Positions 1 through 5,384 of a stretch of 5,384 nt of DNA are shown in pieces; within the stretch, counting starts at the first letter, position 1, and every line of letters starts with the position of its first letter. The stretch covers positions 1 to 5,384 of the forward strand of contig NZ_CABMQJ010000089.1 in the NCBI RefSeq assembly GCF_902388705.1, in the 5' to 3' direction. The position numbers were made by a program, and so were the translations under genes. Origin of the DNA: an uncultured Alistipes sp. (GTDB taxonomy: Bacteria; Bacteroidota; Bacteroidia; Bacteroidales; Rikenellaceae). The notes below the pieces were generated by a model. It had not been told where the DNA came from. It searched no databases and saw nothing but the letters and a program-made list of their open reading frames with translations.

Positions 1-1600
1 CGACGGCTGCCGCGGCAGCTGGGAGCTGCTGGATGCCGAAGGGCGCTGCACCGCCCGGGCTGAAGGGCCTGTCGGGCAGCCGCTCGAGGCCCGCATGGAA
101 CGCCCCCGCCTGTGGTGGACACACGACCACGGGGAGCCCGCACGCTACACGTCGCGTTACCGCCTGTTCGACGCCCGGGGAAATGAACTGGAGCGCGTCG
201 AAGAACACATCGGCTTCCGCCGCATACGGCTCGTGATGAACGAAGGCGCCTGGAGCGAACCCAAAGGGTTTCCCAAGACGCGGAGCGCCGCCCCGGCACA
301 GATCGAACTGAACGGGCGCCGCATCTTCGCCAAAGGCTCCAACTGGGTCTGCCCCGAACTTTTCCCGGGCATGCTCGACGCCGCCCGTTACGAAGAACTG
401 ATCGACATGGCCATCGCGGCCAATTTCAACATCCTGCGTTCGTGGGGCGGAGGCATCGTCAACAAGGACAGCTTCTTCGAGTGCTGCGACCGCCGGGGCA
501 TACTCGTATGGCAGGAGTTCCCGCTGGCCTGCAACTGCTATCCCGACGACCCGCATTACCTCGCCGTACTGGAACAAGAGGCCACCTCGACCATACGCCG
601 CCTGCGCCGCCACCCTTCGCTGGCAATCTGGTGCGGCGGCAACGAACTGTTCAACAACTGGTCGGGGATGACCGACCAGTCGCTGCCCCTGCGGCTGCTG
701 AACGCGCTCTGCTACCGGCTGTCGCCGGAAATACCCTTCAATGCGACCTCGCCCCTGAACGGCATGGCGCACGGCAACTACCTGTTTTACTGGGACGGGC
801 GCGATATTTTCCAGTCAATCAACGACAGCCATTTCACGGCCTATACCGAATTCGGCATTCCCGGCATCTCGCCGCGCGAAGTCCTCGAAAAGGTGATCCC
901 GCCCGAAGAGCTCTTTCCGCCCCACCCCGGAACGGCCTGGGAAGAACACCACGCCTTCGGGGCCTGGGACGGCCAGCCCGCAACGTGGCTCGAAGAGCCG
1001 ACCGTCGAACGCTATTTCGGAAAACCGGCGACGCTCGATGAACTTATCGAACACAGCTCGCTCCTGCAAGGCGAAGGGTACAAGGCGATCTTCGAGGAGG
1101 CCCGGCGGCAGAAACCCTATTGCGCCATGGCGCTCAACTGGTGCTTCGGCGAACCGTGGCCCGCGGCGGCCAACAACTCGCTGGTGGTCTACCCGTCCGT
1201 ACCCAAACCCGCGTACGAAGAGGTGCGCCGCGCCTGCCGGCCGCTCTGCGCCAGCGCCCGTTTCGCCCGCTTCGACTGGACGGAAGGCGAACTGTTCGAG
1301 GCCGACATCTGGATACTCAACGACCGTTTCGCCGCCTCGGGGCCTTTCGTCCTCACGGTAACGCTCCGGGCTGCCGGGCAAACGCTCGAGATCCTGCGCT
1401 GGGAAAGCCCCGCCACCGCCCCCAACCGGAACATCGCGGGCCCCACGACACGCACGCCGCTCCCGGCCTGGGACACCGACCGGTTCCGAATCGAGATCAC
1501 TGTCGAAGGACATCCCGAGATGGACGCCCGTTACACGCTCGCCTACCGCCGCGCCGTCCGCAAAAAGGCGTGCACGGCTCCGATGAACATAACCGAATGA
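1..1600 (+). CDS. GH2 family beta-mannosidase-like glycoside hydrolase, 5'-truncated by window edge
   Basis: The frame is open from base 2, so this is the last 532 codons of a larger gene; full GH2 beta-mannosidases are usually about 820-870 residues, so the N-terminal sugar-binding domain and any signal peptide lie outside. The family hydrolyses terminal beta-D-mannosides with retention. Visible in order: the end of a beta-sandwich domain (RPRLWWTHDHGEP, then GFRRIRL), a TIM barrel opening near base 300 (NGRRIFAKGSNWVCPELFPG), the barrel motifs LRSWGGGIVNKDSFFE and WQEFPLACN, and a C-terminal beta-sandwich from about base 1250. The likely acid/base is the Glu at 644-646 (WCGGNELF) and the likely nucleophile the Glu at 848-850 (YTEFG). 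Late in the barrel, where canonical beta-mannosidases have a WQLND-type motif, this protein has ALNWCFGEPWPAAANN, so it may be a side branch with a different aglycone or sugar preference. The ATG at 95 is internal, not a start. The next gene begins 4 bases after the TGA. GH2 membership is sure; exact substrate is not. Confidence 0.9.
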   Translation, partial: DGCRGSWELLDAEGRCTARAEGPVGQPLEARMERPRLWWTHDHGEPARYTSRYRLFDARGNELERVEEHIGFRRIRLVMNEGAWSEPKGFPKTRSAAPAQIELNGRRIFAKGSNWVCPELFPGMLDAARYEELIDMAIAANFNILRSWGGGIVNKDSFFECCDRRGILVWQEFPLACNCYPDDPHYLAVLEQEATSTIRRLRRHPSLAIWCGGNELFNNWSGMTDQSLPLRLLNALCYRLSPEIPFNATSPLNGMAHGNYLFYWDGRDIFQSINDSHFTAYTEFGIPGISPREVLEKVIPPEELFPPHPGTAWEEHHAFGAWDGQPATWLEEPTVERYFGKPATLDELIEHSSLLQGEGYKAIFEEARRQKPYCAMALNWCFGEPWPAAANNSLVVYPSVPKPAYEEVRRACRPLCASARFARFDWTEGELFEADIWILNDRFAASGPFVLTVTLRAAGQTLEILRWESPATAPNRNIAGPTTRTPLPAWDTDRFRIEITVEGHPEMDARYTLAYRRAVRKKACTAPMNITE

Positions 1601-1604
1601 AACG

Positions 1605-3071
1605 ATGACGCGAACCTTACTCCTGCTGCTCGCGCTCTGCCTCGTACAAACCGGGGCGGGACGGGTGCGCCTGCCCTCGATCATCGGCAGCGGCATGGTG
1701 CTCCAGCGCGATTGCCAGGCCGGCATCTGGGGATGGGCCGGGCCGGATGCCCGGGTGGAAATCACCGCCTCGTGGGACACGCGGACATACACCGCACATG
1801 CGGACGACAAAGGGTACTGGCACACGTTGCTGCAAACGCCCGGCGCCGGCGGCCCGTATACGCTCACCATCGATGACGGAGAGCCCGTGACACTCGGCGA
1901 TATTCTCATCGGCGAAGTCTGGCTCTGCTCCGGGCAGTCGAACATGGAAATGCCCCTCCGGGGCTTCGATTCGCAGCCCGTGCACGGGGCGCTCGACGCC
2001 GCGATGCAGGCGGGCGGTCATCCCTGCATACGGCTCTTCCATGTAGCCCGCGCCACCGCATCCGAGCCGCAGCCGGATTGCACCGGAAGCTGGGAAGTTT
2101 CGTCCATGCGTTCGGCCTCGGGGTTCAGCGCCGTCGGGTATTACTTCGGGCTCTGGCTGCACCGCGCCCTCGGCATTCCCGTCGGGCTGATCGAAAGCGA
2201 CTGGGGCGCCACGCGCATCGAGGCGTGGATGAGCCCCGGGGCAGCACAGGCCGTCGACGGGGAAATACGCACGACCGATGCCGGACACGATGCCCAGAAT
2301 CGGGTCGGGGCACTCTACAACGCCATGATCCGGCCGCTCGCGCCGTACACGCTGCGGGGGTTCATCTGGTACCAGGGCGAATCGAACAAAGGCTGCCACG
2401 CCAAATATCCGCACAACATGGCCGCAATGGCGGCCGACTGGCGGGCGGCTTGGGGCGGCGGGGAGCAGATGCCGTTTTATTACGTACAGCTCGCGCCGTT
2501 CGATTACGACATCCCGATGCACCGCTTCCGGGGTGAGGAGAACCCGATTCTGCTGCCGCTGATGGTCGAAGCGCAGTTGCGCGCCCTCGACCTGATTCCC
2601 AATGCCGGCATGGCGGTGAATACCGATTTGGGGGATGCGACCGAAATACACCCGCCGCGCAAAGACCTCGTAGGGCAGCGGCTGGCTCTGCTCGCGCTGA
2701 CGGGCACCTACGGCTGCGAAGGAATCGACAGCTGCGGCCCGCGGTTTGAAAACGTCGCTTTCGATGACGGGCGCGCCGTTGTGACCTTCCGCAGCAGTTC
2801 GACCCTGCACCCGGTCGATACGCCGCTGAAAGGGTTTGAAATCGCAGGGAAAGATCGTATCTTCCACCCGGCCGAAGCTTTCGTCGTACACCGGGGATAT
2901 GATTTCAGCCGCCAGGTCGAAGTCCGTTCCGCGGCCGTGCCCCGCCCCGTCGCCGTACGTTACGCTTTTCGCAACGTCGTGGGGGACGTCAACCTGACCA
3001 ACACCATCGGGCTGCCCGCCTTCCCTTTCCGCACGGACACGTGGGACGACGTCGGCCCGGCACAACAATAA
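1605..3071 (+). CDS. Exported sialate O-acetylesterase family (SGNH) carbohydrate acetylesterase
   Basis: A complete 488-residue protein of normal length for this family, whose members remove O-acetyl groups from sialic acids or, in many Bacteroidota, from other acetylated glycans. Residues 1-19 form a signal peptide (basic MTR, then a Leu-rich core), so it acts in the periplasm or outside. Cys12 follows Leu rather than Gly, Ala or Ser, so this is not a convincing lipobox. Next comes the family's N-terminal beta domain (LPSIIGSGMVLQRD, about 23-36). The SGNH domain follows: WLCSGQSNMEMP with probable nucleophile Ser112, IWYQGESNKG (254-263), and DLGDATEIHPPRKDLVGQRL (341-360) with probable catalytic His349. 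The C-terminal beta-sandwich ends in GLPAFPFRTD (469-478), the usual family ending. Many relatives read Asp-Ile-His-Pro where this one has Glu347-Ile-His-Pro. The start is 4 bases after the glycosidase stop, with no Shine-Dalgarno sequence. Sialate itself as substrate is not shown: no sialidase or nan gene is in view. Confidence 0.93.
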   Translation: MTRTLLLLLALCLVQTGAGRVRLPSIIGSGMVLQRDCQAGIWGWAGPDARVEITASWDTRTYTAHADDKGYWHTLLQTPGAGGPYTLTIDDGEPVTLGDILIGEVWLCSGQSNMEMPLRGFDSQPVHGALDAAMQAGGHPCIRLFHVARATASEPQPDCTGSWEVSSMRSASGFSAVGYYFGLWLHRALGIPVGLIESDWGATRIEAWMSPGAAQAVDGEIRTTDAGHDAQNRVGALYNAMIRPLAPYTLRGFIWYQGESNKGCHAKYPHNMAAMAADWRAAWGGGEQMPFYYVQLAPFDYDIPMHRFRGEENPILLPLMVEAQLRALDLIPNAGMAVNTDLGDATEIHPPRKDLVGQRLALLALTGTYGCEGIDSCGPRFENVAFDDGRAVVTFRSSSTLHPVDTPLKGFEIAGKDRIFHPAEAFVVHRGYDFSRQVEVRSAAVPRPVAVRYAFRNVVGDVNLTNTIGLPAFPFRTDTWDDVGPAQQ

Positions 3072-3072
3072 T

Positions 3073-4473
3073 ATGCTTATGGACACACAGATAAAACTCC
3101 GCGAAAAGATCGGCTACGGGCTCGGCGATGCGGCATCCTCGATGTTCTGGAAGCTCTTCGGCTCCTACCTGCTCTTTTTCTACACCGACGTTTTCGGGCT
3201 CCCGGCAGCAGCCGTGGGCACGATGTTCCTCATCACCCGCTTCTGGGATTCGTTCGTCGACCCCGTCGTGGGGATCCTGGCCGACCGCACGCAGAGCCGC
3301 CGCGGGAAATTCCGGCCTTACCTGCTGTGGTTCGCCGTGCCCTTCGGCGTGGCGGGCGTGCTGACCTTCACCACCCCGGGCTTCGGAATGACCGGGAAAC
3401 TGGTCTACGCCTACATCACCTACGGGCTTATGATGATGATCTACTCGTTCATCAATGTCCCCTATGCATCGCTGCTTGGCGTCATCTCCGACAACCCCCG
3501 CTCCCGCACGGAACTCTCCTCCTACCGCATGCTCTTCGCATTCGGCGGCAGCATCCTGGCGCTGCTGACCATCGAGCCGCTGGTGGGATGGTTCAGCCGC
3601 GGCAGCGACCCGCAAACGGGTTGGCAGGCGGCGACGACCGTGCTGGCGGCCGTGGCAATCGTATTTTTCTTCTGCACGTACAGCTGGACGCGCGAACGCG
3701 TGCAACCCGTACACACGGAGCGGCATCCGCTGCGCGAAGACCTCAAAGACCTGCTGCGCAACCGCCCGTGGTGGATACTGCTCGGCGCGGGGATCGCGGC
3801 GCTGATCTTCAATTCGATCCGCGACGGGGCGGCAGTCTACTACTTCAAATATTACGTGCAGGCCGGTACTGCGGCAGACACAGGCGCCACCTTGTCGCTC
3901 ACCACAATCTTCCTCGTGCTGGGACAGGCAGCCAACATTGCGGGCATCCTGCTCGTAACTCCGGTTTCCAACCGTATCGGCAAAAAGAACACCTATCTCG
4001 GGGCGATGGCCGCAGCAACGGTATTGAGCGCAGCCTTCTGGCTGCCGGGAGCGCACGATGTCTGGGCCATGATGCTTCTGCAAGTGCTTATCAGCATGTG
4101 CGCGGGCAGCATATTCCCCCTGCTGTGGTCGATGTATGCCGACATTGCGGATTATTCGGAAATGAGGACGGGACGGCGTGCCACGGGACTGATCTTCTCG
4201 TCGTCGTCGATGTCCCAGAAATTCGGATGGACGCTCGGCGGCGCCCTTACGGGCTGGTTGCTCGGCCATTACGGGTTCGAGGCCAATGCCGTACAGGGCG
4301 TTGCAGTGCAGAACGGCATCCGGGCGATGATGAGCCTGCTGCCAGCCGCAGGAACGATCCTTTCCGTTCTGTTCATCTTCTGCTACCCGCTGGGTGAAAA
4401 ACAGGTTGCAGAAATCGGACGCAGGCTCAATGCGCTACGCGCCGGGGCTGCACGACAAGCCGAAAAGAAGTAA
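3073..4473 (+). CDS. MFS sugar:cation symporter of the GPH (MelB-like) family
   Basis: A complete 466-residue inner-membrane transporter of the glycoside-pentoside-hexuronide:cation symporter family, which couples uptake of small sugars or glycosides to Na+ or H+. It starts with the family hallmark KIGYGLGDAAS (12-22) and LLFFYTDVFGLP (33-44). TRFWDSFVDPVVGILADRTQ (55-74) contains Asp59 and Asp63, spaced like the cation-site aspartates Asp55 and Asp59 of E. coli MelB, followed by RRGKFRPYLL (76-85). In the second half, MYADIADYSE (354-363) and MSQKFGWTLGGALTGWLL (380-397) are typical; Lys383 matches the conserved helix-11 lysine of MelB. About twelve hydrophobic segments can be counted, with the central cytoplasmic loop near 205-230. 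The ATG lies one base after the esterase stop, pointing to translational coupling; an alternative ATG at 3079 would remove only two residues. The cassette context suggests it imports the mono- or disaccharide freed by the two upstream enzymes. The family is secure, the cargo inferred. Confidence 0.94.
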   Translation: MLMDTQIKLREKIGYGLGDAASSMFWKLFGSYLLFFYTDVFGLPAAAVGTMFLITRFWDSFVDPVVGILADRTQSRRGKFRPYLLWFAVPFGVAGVLTFTTPGFGMTGKLVYAYITYGLMMMIYSFINVPYASLLGVISDNPRSRTELSSYRMLFAFGGSILALLTIEPLVGWFSRGSDPQTGWQAATTVLAAVAIVFFFCTYSWTRERVQPVHTERHPLREDLKDLLRNRPWWILLGAGIAALIFNSIRDGAAVYYFKYYVQAGTAADTGATLSLTTIFLVLGQAANIAGILLVTPVSNRIGKKNTYLGAMAAATVLSAAFWLPGAHDVWAMMLLQVLISMCAGSIFPLLWSMYADIADYSEMRTGRRATGLIFSSSSMSQKFGWTLGGALTGWLLGHYGFEANAVQGVAVQNGIRAMMSLLPAAGTILSVLFIFCYPLGEKQVAEIGRRLNALRAGAARQAEKK

Positions 4474-4476
4474 GTC

Positions 4477-4498
4477 GCCGGCCGCGGGAAGGCCAGGC
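4477..4498 (+). terminator. Weak candidate hairpin after the symporter gene
   Basis: Three bases after the symporter stop codon, GCCGGCC (4477-4483) can pair with GGCC-A-GGC (4491-4498) around a 7-base loop, giving seven GC pairs with one bulged A. There is no immediate U-run; the nearest T-rich stretch is at 4511-4520, about 12 bases later. It is well placed for the end of the operon, but the shape is not that of a textbook intrinsic terminator, and GC-rich DNA makes such stems easily by chance. Confidence 0.3.
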
Positions 4499-4510
4499 TC
4501 ACGGCTTACA

Positions 4511-4542
4511 TTTGCTTTTTCACCTGATTCGAAGTACTTTTG
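4511..4542 (+). promoter_or_regulatory. Bacteroidota-type promoter candidate (TTTG-N20-TACTTTTG)
   Basis: TTTG at 4511-4514 and TACTTTTG at 4535-4542 are separated by exactly 20 bases, matching the known Bacteroidota primary-sigma consensus (-33 TTTG and -7 TAnnTTTG, spacing about 19-21). Transcription would start near 4547-4550 and read into the XRE gene at 4665, leaving a leader of about 115 bases. A second perfect -7-like string, TACATTTG, lies at 4507-4514 and shares its TTTG with this -33 element, but it has no -33 match upstream. The match was found by eye; it is supported by its position in the only sizeable intergenic gap and by the local AT-richness. Confidence 0.6.
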
Positions 4543-4551
4543 GCTTCCAAA
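4539..4551. repeat. Small inverted repeat overlapping the -7 element
   Basis: TTTGG (4539-4543) and CCAAA (4547-4551) are perfect inverted repeats around CTT. An overlapping alternative stem pairs GGCTT (4542-4546) with AAGCC (4550-4554). The repeat covers the last bases of the -7 box and the predicted transcription start, where a repressor operator would sit, and the downstream gene encodes an XRE-type DNA-binding protein. Five-base arms are short enough to be accidental, so a role as operator is speculation. Confidence 0.2.
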
Positions 4552-4605
4552 GCCGGCATACGCTTTCCCTACCGAATAACTATCCGTAAGCAGGCGAATT
4601 TAAGT

Positions 4606-4637
4606 TATGACTAAATCTTCGCACCGGTATAATTTTT
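4606..4637 (+). promoter_or_regulatory. Second, weaker promoter candidate close to the XRE gene
   Basis: TATG (4606-4609), 20 bases, then TAATTTTT (4630-4637) gives the same Bacteroidota layout with one mismatch in each element. The string TATAAT at 4628-4633 overlaps it. If used, transcription would start near 4642-4646 and leave only about 20 bases before the GTG start. It is weaker than the upstream candidate, and AT-rich DNA of this kind yields such matches by chance. Confidence 0.3.
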
Positions 4638-4664
4638 AGTTTTACATGATTTAAACAGACGCCT

Positions 4665-4898
4665 GTGAAACCGAAAAGCGCATTCGACAAATACGTCAGT
4701 TCAGCTGTCCGCAAAGAGCGGATGGCCCAACGGATTTCCCAGGCGACACTGGCTTGCGGAATCGGAGTGAGCGACGGATTCATCAGTCAGGTGGAGAGTC
4801 CGAAAAGCCCTTCGAAATACAACCTCAACCACATCAACGAGATTGCCGGATTCCTGGGCTGCTCGCCGCGCGATTTCCTGCCCGAAGAACCGCTCTAA
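4665..4898 (+). CDS. Small XRE-family helix-turn-helix transcriptional regulator (GTG start)
   Basis: A 77-residue protein that is almost entirely one Cro/CI-type DNA-binding domain. Helix 1 is about 8-21, the helix-turn-helix is RISQATLACGIGVSDGFISQ (23-42) with SDGFISQVE as recognition helix, and closing helices span about 54-72, ending in CSPRDFLPEEPL. No ligand, dimerisation or peptidase domain is attached. This compact form, with a KYNLNHINEIA-like stretch and a CSPxDFLPE tail, is a type I recall from Bacteroidota genomes. An in-frame TGA at 4647-4649 means the start must follow it. The first candidate is GTG at 4665; the next in-frame ATG, Met20 at 4722, would delete helix 1, so GTG is preferred. 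It has its own promoter candidates upstream and lies 10 bases before the EEP-fold gene, so the two are probably co-transcribed. It may control this pair or itself; its targets are unknown. Confidence 0.9.
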   Translation: MKPKSAFDKYVSSAVRKERMAQRISQATLACGIGVSDGFISQVESPKSPSKYNLNHINEIAGFLGCSPRDFLPEEPL

Positions 4899-4908
4899 CC
4901 CCCGGCCT

Positions 4909-5384
4909 ATGTCGCTGCGTCGCCTGACAATCGCCCTGTTGCTGCTTCTTACGGCAGGTTCCGCCCTTGCGCAGCCGCGCACGGGAATCGCCTATTGGGA
5001 CCTCGATCACCTCTACGACACCATACCGGCACGCTTCTACAACGACACGGATTACACGCCCGGCGGCCGCCTGCAATGGGATACCGAACGTTACCGCCGC
5101 AAAATCCGGAACACGGCCGCCGTCATCGACTCGATGCGCCTGCCCCTCGTGGCGCTGTGGGGCGTGGAGAACGAAGCCGTCGTGCGCGACATCGCCGCCG
5201 CATGCGAAGGCGGTTACAGTTACCTGCACCGCACGCTCAATTCTCTCGACGGCATGGATTTCGCGCTGCTCTACTACGGCGACCTGTTCGACCCCGGCTA
5301 CGACGAGCCGGGACGCCGCTACCTTTACATCGAGGGTACCCTGCGGCATCCGGCGCGCCGCACAGCCGGCCGCGCGCCACAGCC
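4909..5384 (+). CDS. Exported endonuclease/exonuclease/phosphatase (EEP) fold protein, 3'-truncated, catalytic residues altered
   Basis: An open frame of 158 codons running off the window. ATG at 4909 gives a clear signal peptide (SLRR, a Leu-rich core, then cleavage after Ala21 in SALA-QP), so the product is periplasmic or secreted. The mature start follows the Bacteroidota EEP pattern (FYNVENLFDT...FTPxG...W...RY..K..N.A.VI) as I recall it: YWDLDHLYDTIPARFYND (29-46), YTPGGRLQWDTERYRRKI (49-66), NTAAVID (68-74), LWGVENEAVVRDI (83-95), YSYLHRT (103-109) and GMDFALLYYGDLF (115-127). The family cleaves phosphodiesters or phosphoesters with Mg2+. Several key positions differ: Asp31 replaces the usual Asn of YNVEN, Gly85 replaces the metal-binding first Glu of EVEN, and TLNSLD (109-114) replaces the DSPDxR-type motif. 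It may be a pseudoenzyme or a divergent subfamily with other chemistry. The C-terminal half, with the catalytic His and Asp motifs, is not visible. The fold assignment is fairly sure; its activity is not. Confidence 0.82.
   Translation, partial: MSLRRLTIALLLLLTAGSALAQPRTGIAYWDLDHLYDTIPARFYNDTDYTPGGRLQWDTERYRRKIRNTAAVIDSMRLPLVALWGVENEAVVRDIAAACEGGYSYLHRTLNSLDGMDFALLYYGDLFDPGYDEPGRRYLYIEGTLRHPARRTAGRAPQ

Larger units (their letters stand above)
1..4473 (+). other. Putative glycan-use operon: glycosidase, acetylesterase, symporter
   Basis: Three co-directional genes are separated by 4 bases (1601-1604) and 1 base (3072), with no room for promoters between them, so a single transcript is very likely. 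Its start lies upstream of the window and its end is probably in the gap after 4473. The combination of esterase, exo-glycosidase and GPH symporter is a common arrangement in Bacteroidota polysaccharide-utilisation regions. The outer-membrane SusC/SusD pair and the regulator normally seen in such loci are not in this segment and may lie upstream or be absent. Confidence 0.75.

Noticed and set aside
95..97. ATG at 95 as the start of the glycosidase
   Set aside because: The same frame is open back to base 2 and encodes plausible upstream beta-sandwich sequence. A start here would cut a GH2 enzyme inside its second domain.
1638..1643. Cys12 of the esterase as a lipoprotein attachment site
   Set aside because: The residue before the Cys is Leu, not Gly, Ala or Ser, and the Cys sits in the middle of the hydrophobic core, so an ordinary signal peptide cut near residue 18-19 fits better.
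815..1945. Minus-strand open frame across the glycosidase end and the esterase start
   Set aside because: It spans two real genes on the other strand, is of low-complexity composition and has no recognisable motif. It is a GC-driven shadow.
1617..3086. A 489-codon open frame on the minus strand, covering nearly the whole acetylesterase gene
   Set aside because: The + strand frame has a signal peptide and clear SGNH family motifs. The antisense translation is Arg/Pro/Gly-rich with no recognisable domain. Long antisense frames are expected in GC-rich genes that rarely use TTA, CTA and TCA codons.
2989..4269. A 426-codon minus-strand open frame opposite the symporter
   Set aside because: The product is His/Arg/Glu-rich with no family features, while the + strand encodes an unmistakable 12-helix GPH transporter.
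4394..4579. A 61-codon + strand frame starting inside the symporter gene and running into the intergenic region
   Set aside because: Most of it overlaps the symporter's C-terminus out of frame, and the rest covers the hairpin and promoter region. There is no recognisable motif and no start context of its own.
4474..4664. tRNA, small RNA, CRISPR repeat or insertion-sequence end in the intergenic gap
   Set aside because: I looked for cloverleaf arms, direct repeats and terminal inverted repeats and found only short stems and promoter-like boxes.
4834..5349. Minus-strand open frame opposite the XRE end and the EEP gene
   Set aside because: The + strand carries a signal peptide and EEP landmarks in a clean frame. 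The antisense product shows no domain.

Overview
The window is a GC-rich stretch, by eye around 60% G+C, from a bacterium of the phylum Bacteroidota. An Alistipes-like gut member of the Rikenellaceae is my best guess. That guess rests on three things: the gene content (GH2 beta-mannosidase, sialate O-acetylesterase-type esterase, GPH sugar symporter), start codons without a purine-rich Shine-Dalgarno sequence, and a good match to the Bacteroidota promoter consensus (TTTG, about 20 bases, TAnnTTTG) in the only real intergenic gap. The phylum call is fairly firm. The genus is inferred from GC content and protein flavour only.

Bases 1-4473 hold three tightly packed genes on the + strand, almost certainly one operon that begins upstream of the window. 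They are the C-terminal 532 codons of a GH2 beta-mannosidase-like glycosidase, a complete exported SGNH acetylesterase of the sialate O-acetylesterase family (1605-3071), and a complete MelB-like GPH cation:sugar symporter (3073-4473). The gaps between them are 4 bases and 1 base. Together they read as a small glycan-use cassette: deacetylate the glycan, cleave a terminal beta-mannoside or related beta-glycoside, and import the released sugar. No SusC/SusD pair and no dedicated regulator is visible. The true substrate (plant mannan, the Man-beta-1,4-GlcNAc core of N-glycans, or another acetylated glycan) cannot be decided from this segment.

Bases 4474-4664 are an AT-richer intergenic region. 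It has a weak hairpin just after the symporter gene (possible operon end), a strong Bacteroidota-type promoter candidate, a weaker second candidate closer to the next gene, and small inverted repeats.

Bases 4665-5384 carry a second, separately transcribed unit. It holds a 77-residue XRE-type helix-turn-helix regulator with a GTG start and, 10 bases after its stop, the first 158 codons of an exported protein with the endonuclease/exonuclease/phosphatase (EEP) fold. That protein runs off the window. Its N-terminal half keeps the fold's landmarks, but several positions that normally bind metal or act in catalysis are changed. This possible pseudoenzyme, coupled to a small DNA-binding regulator, is the most unusual thing in the window.
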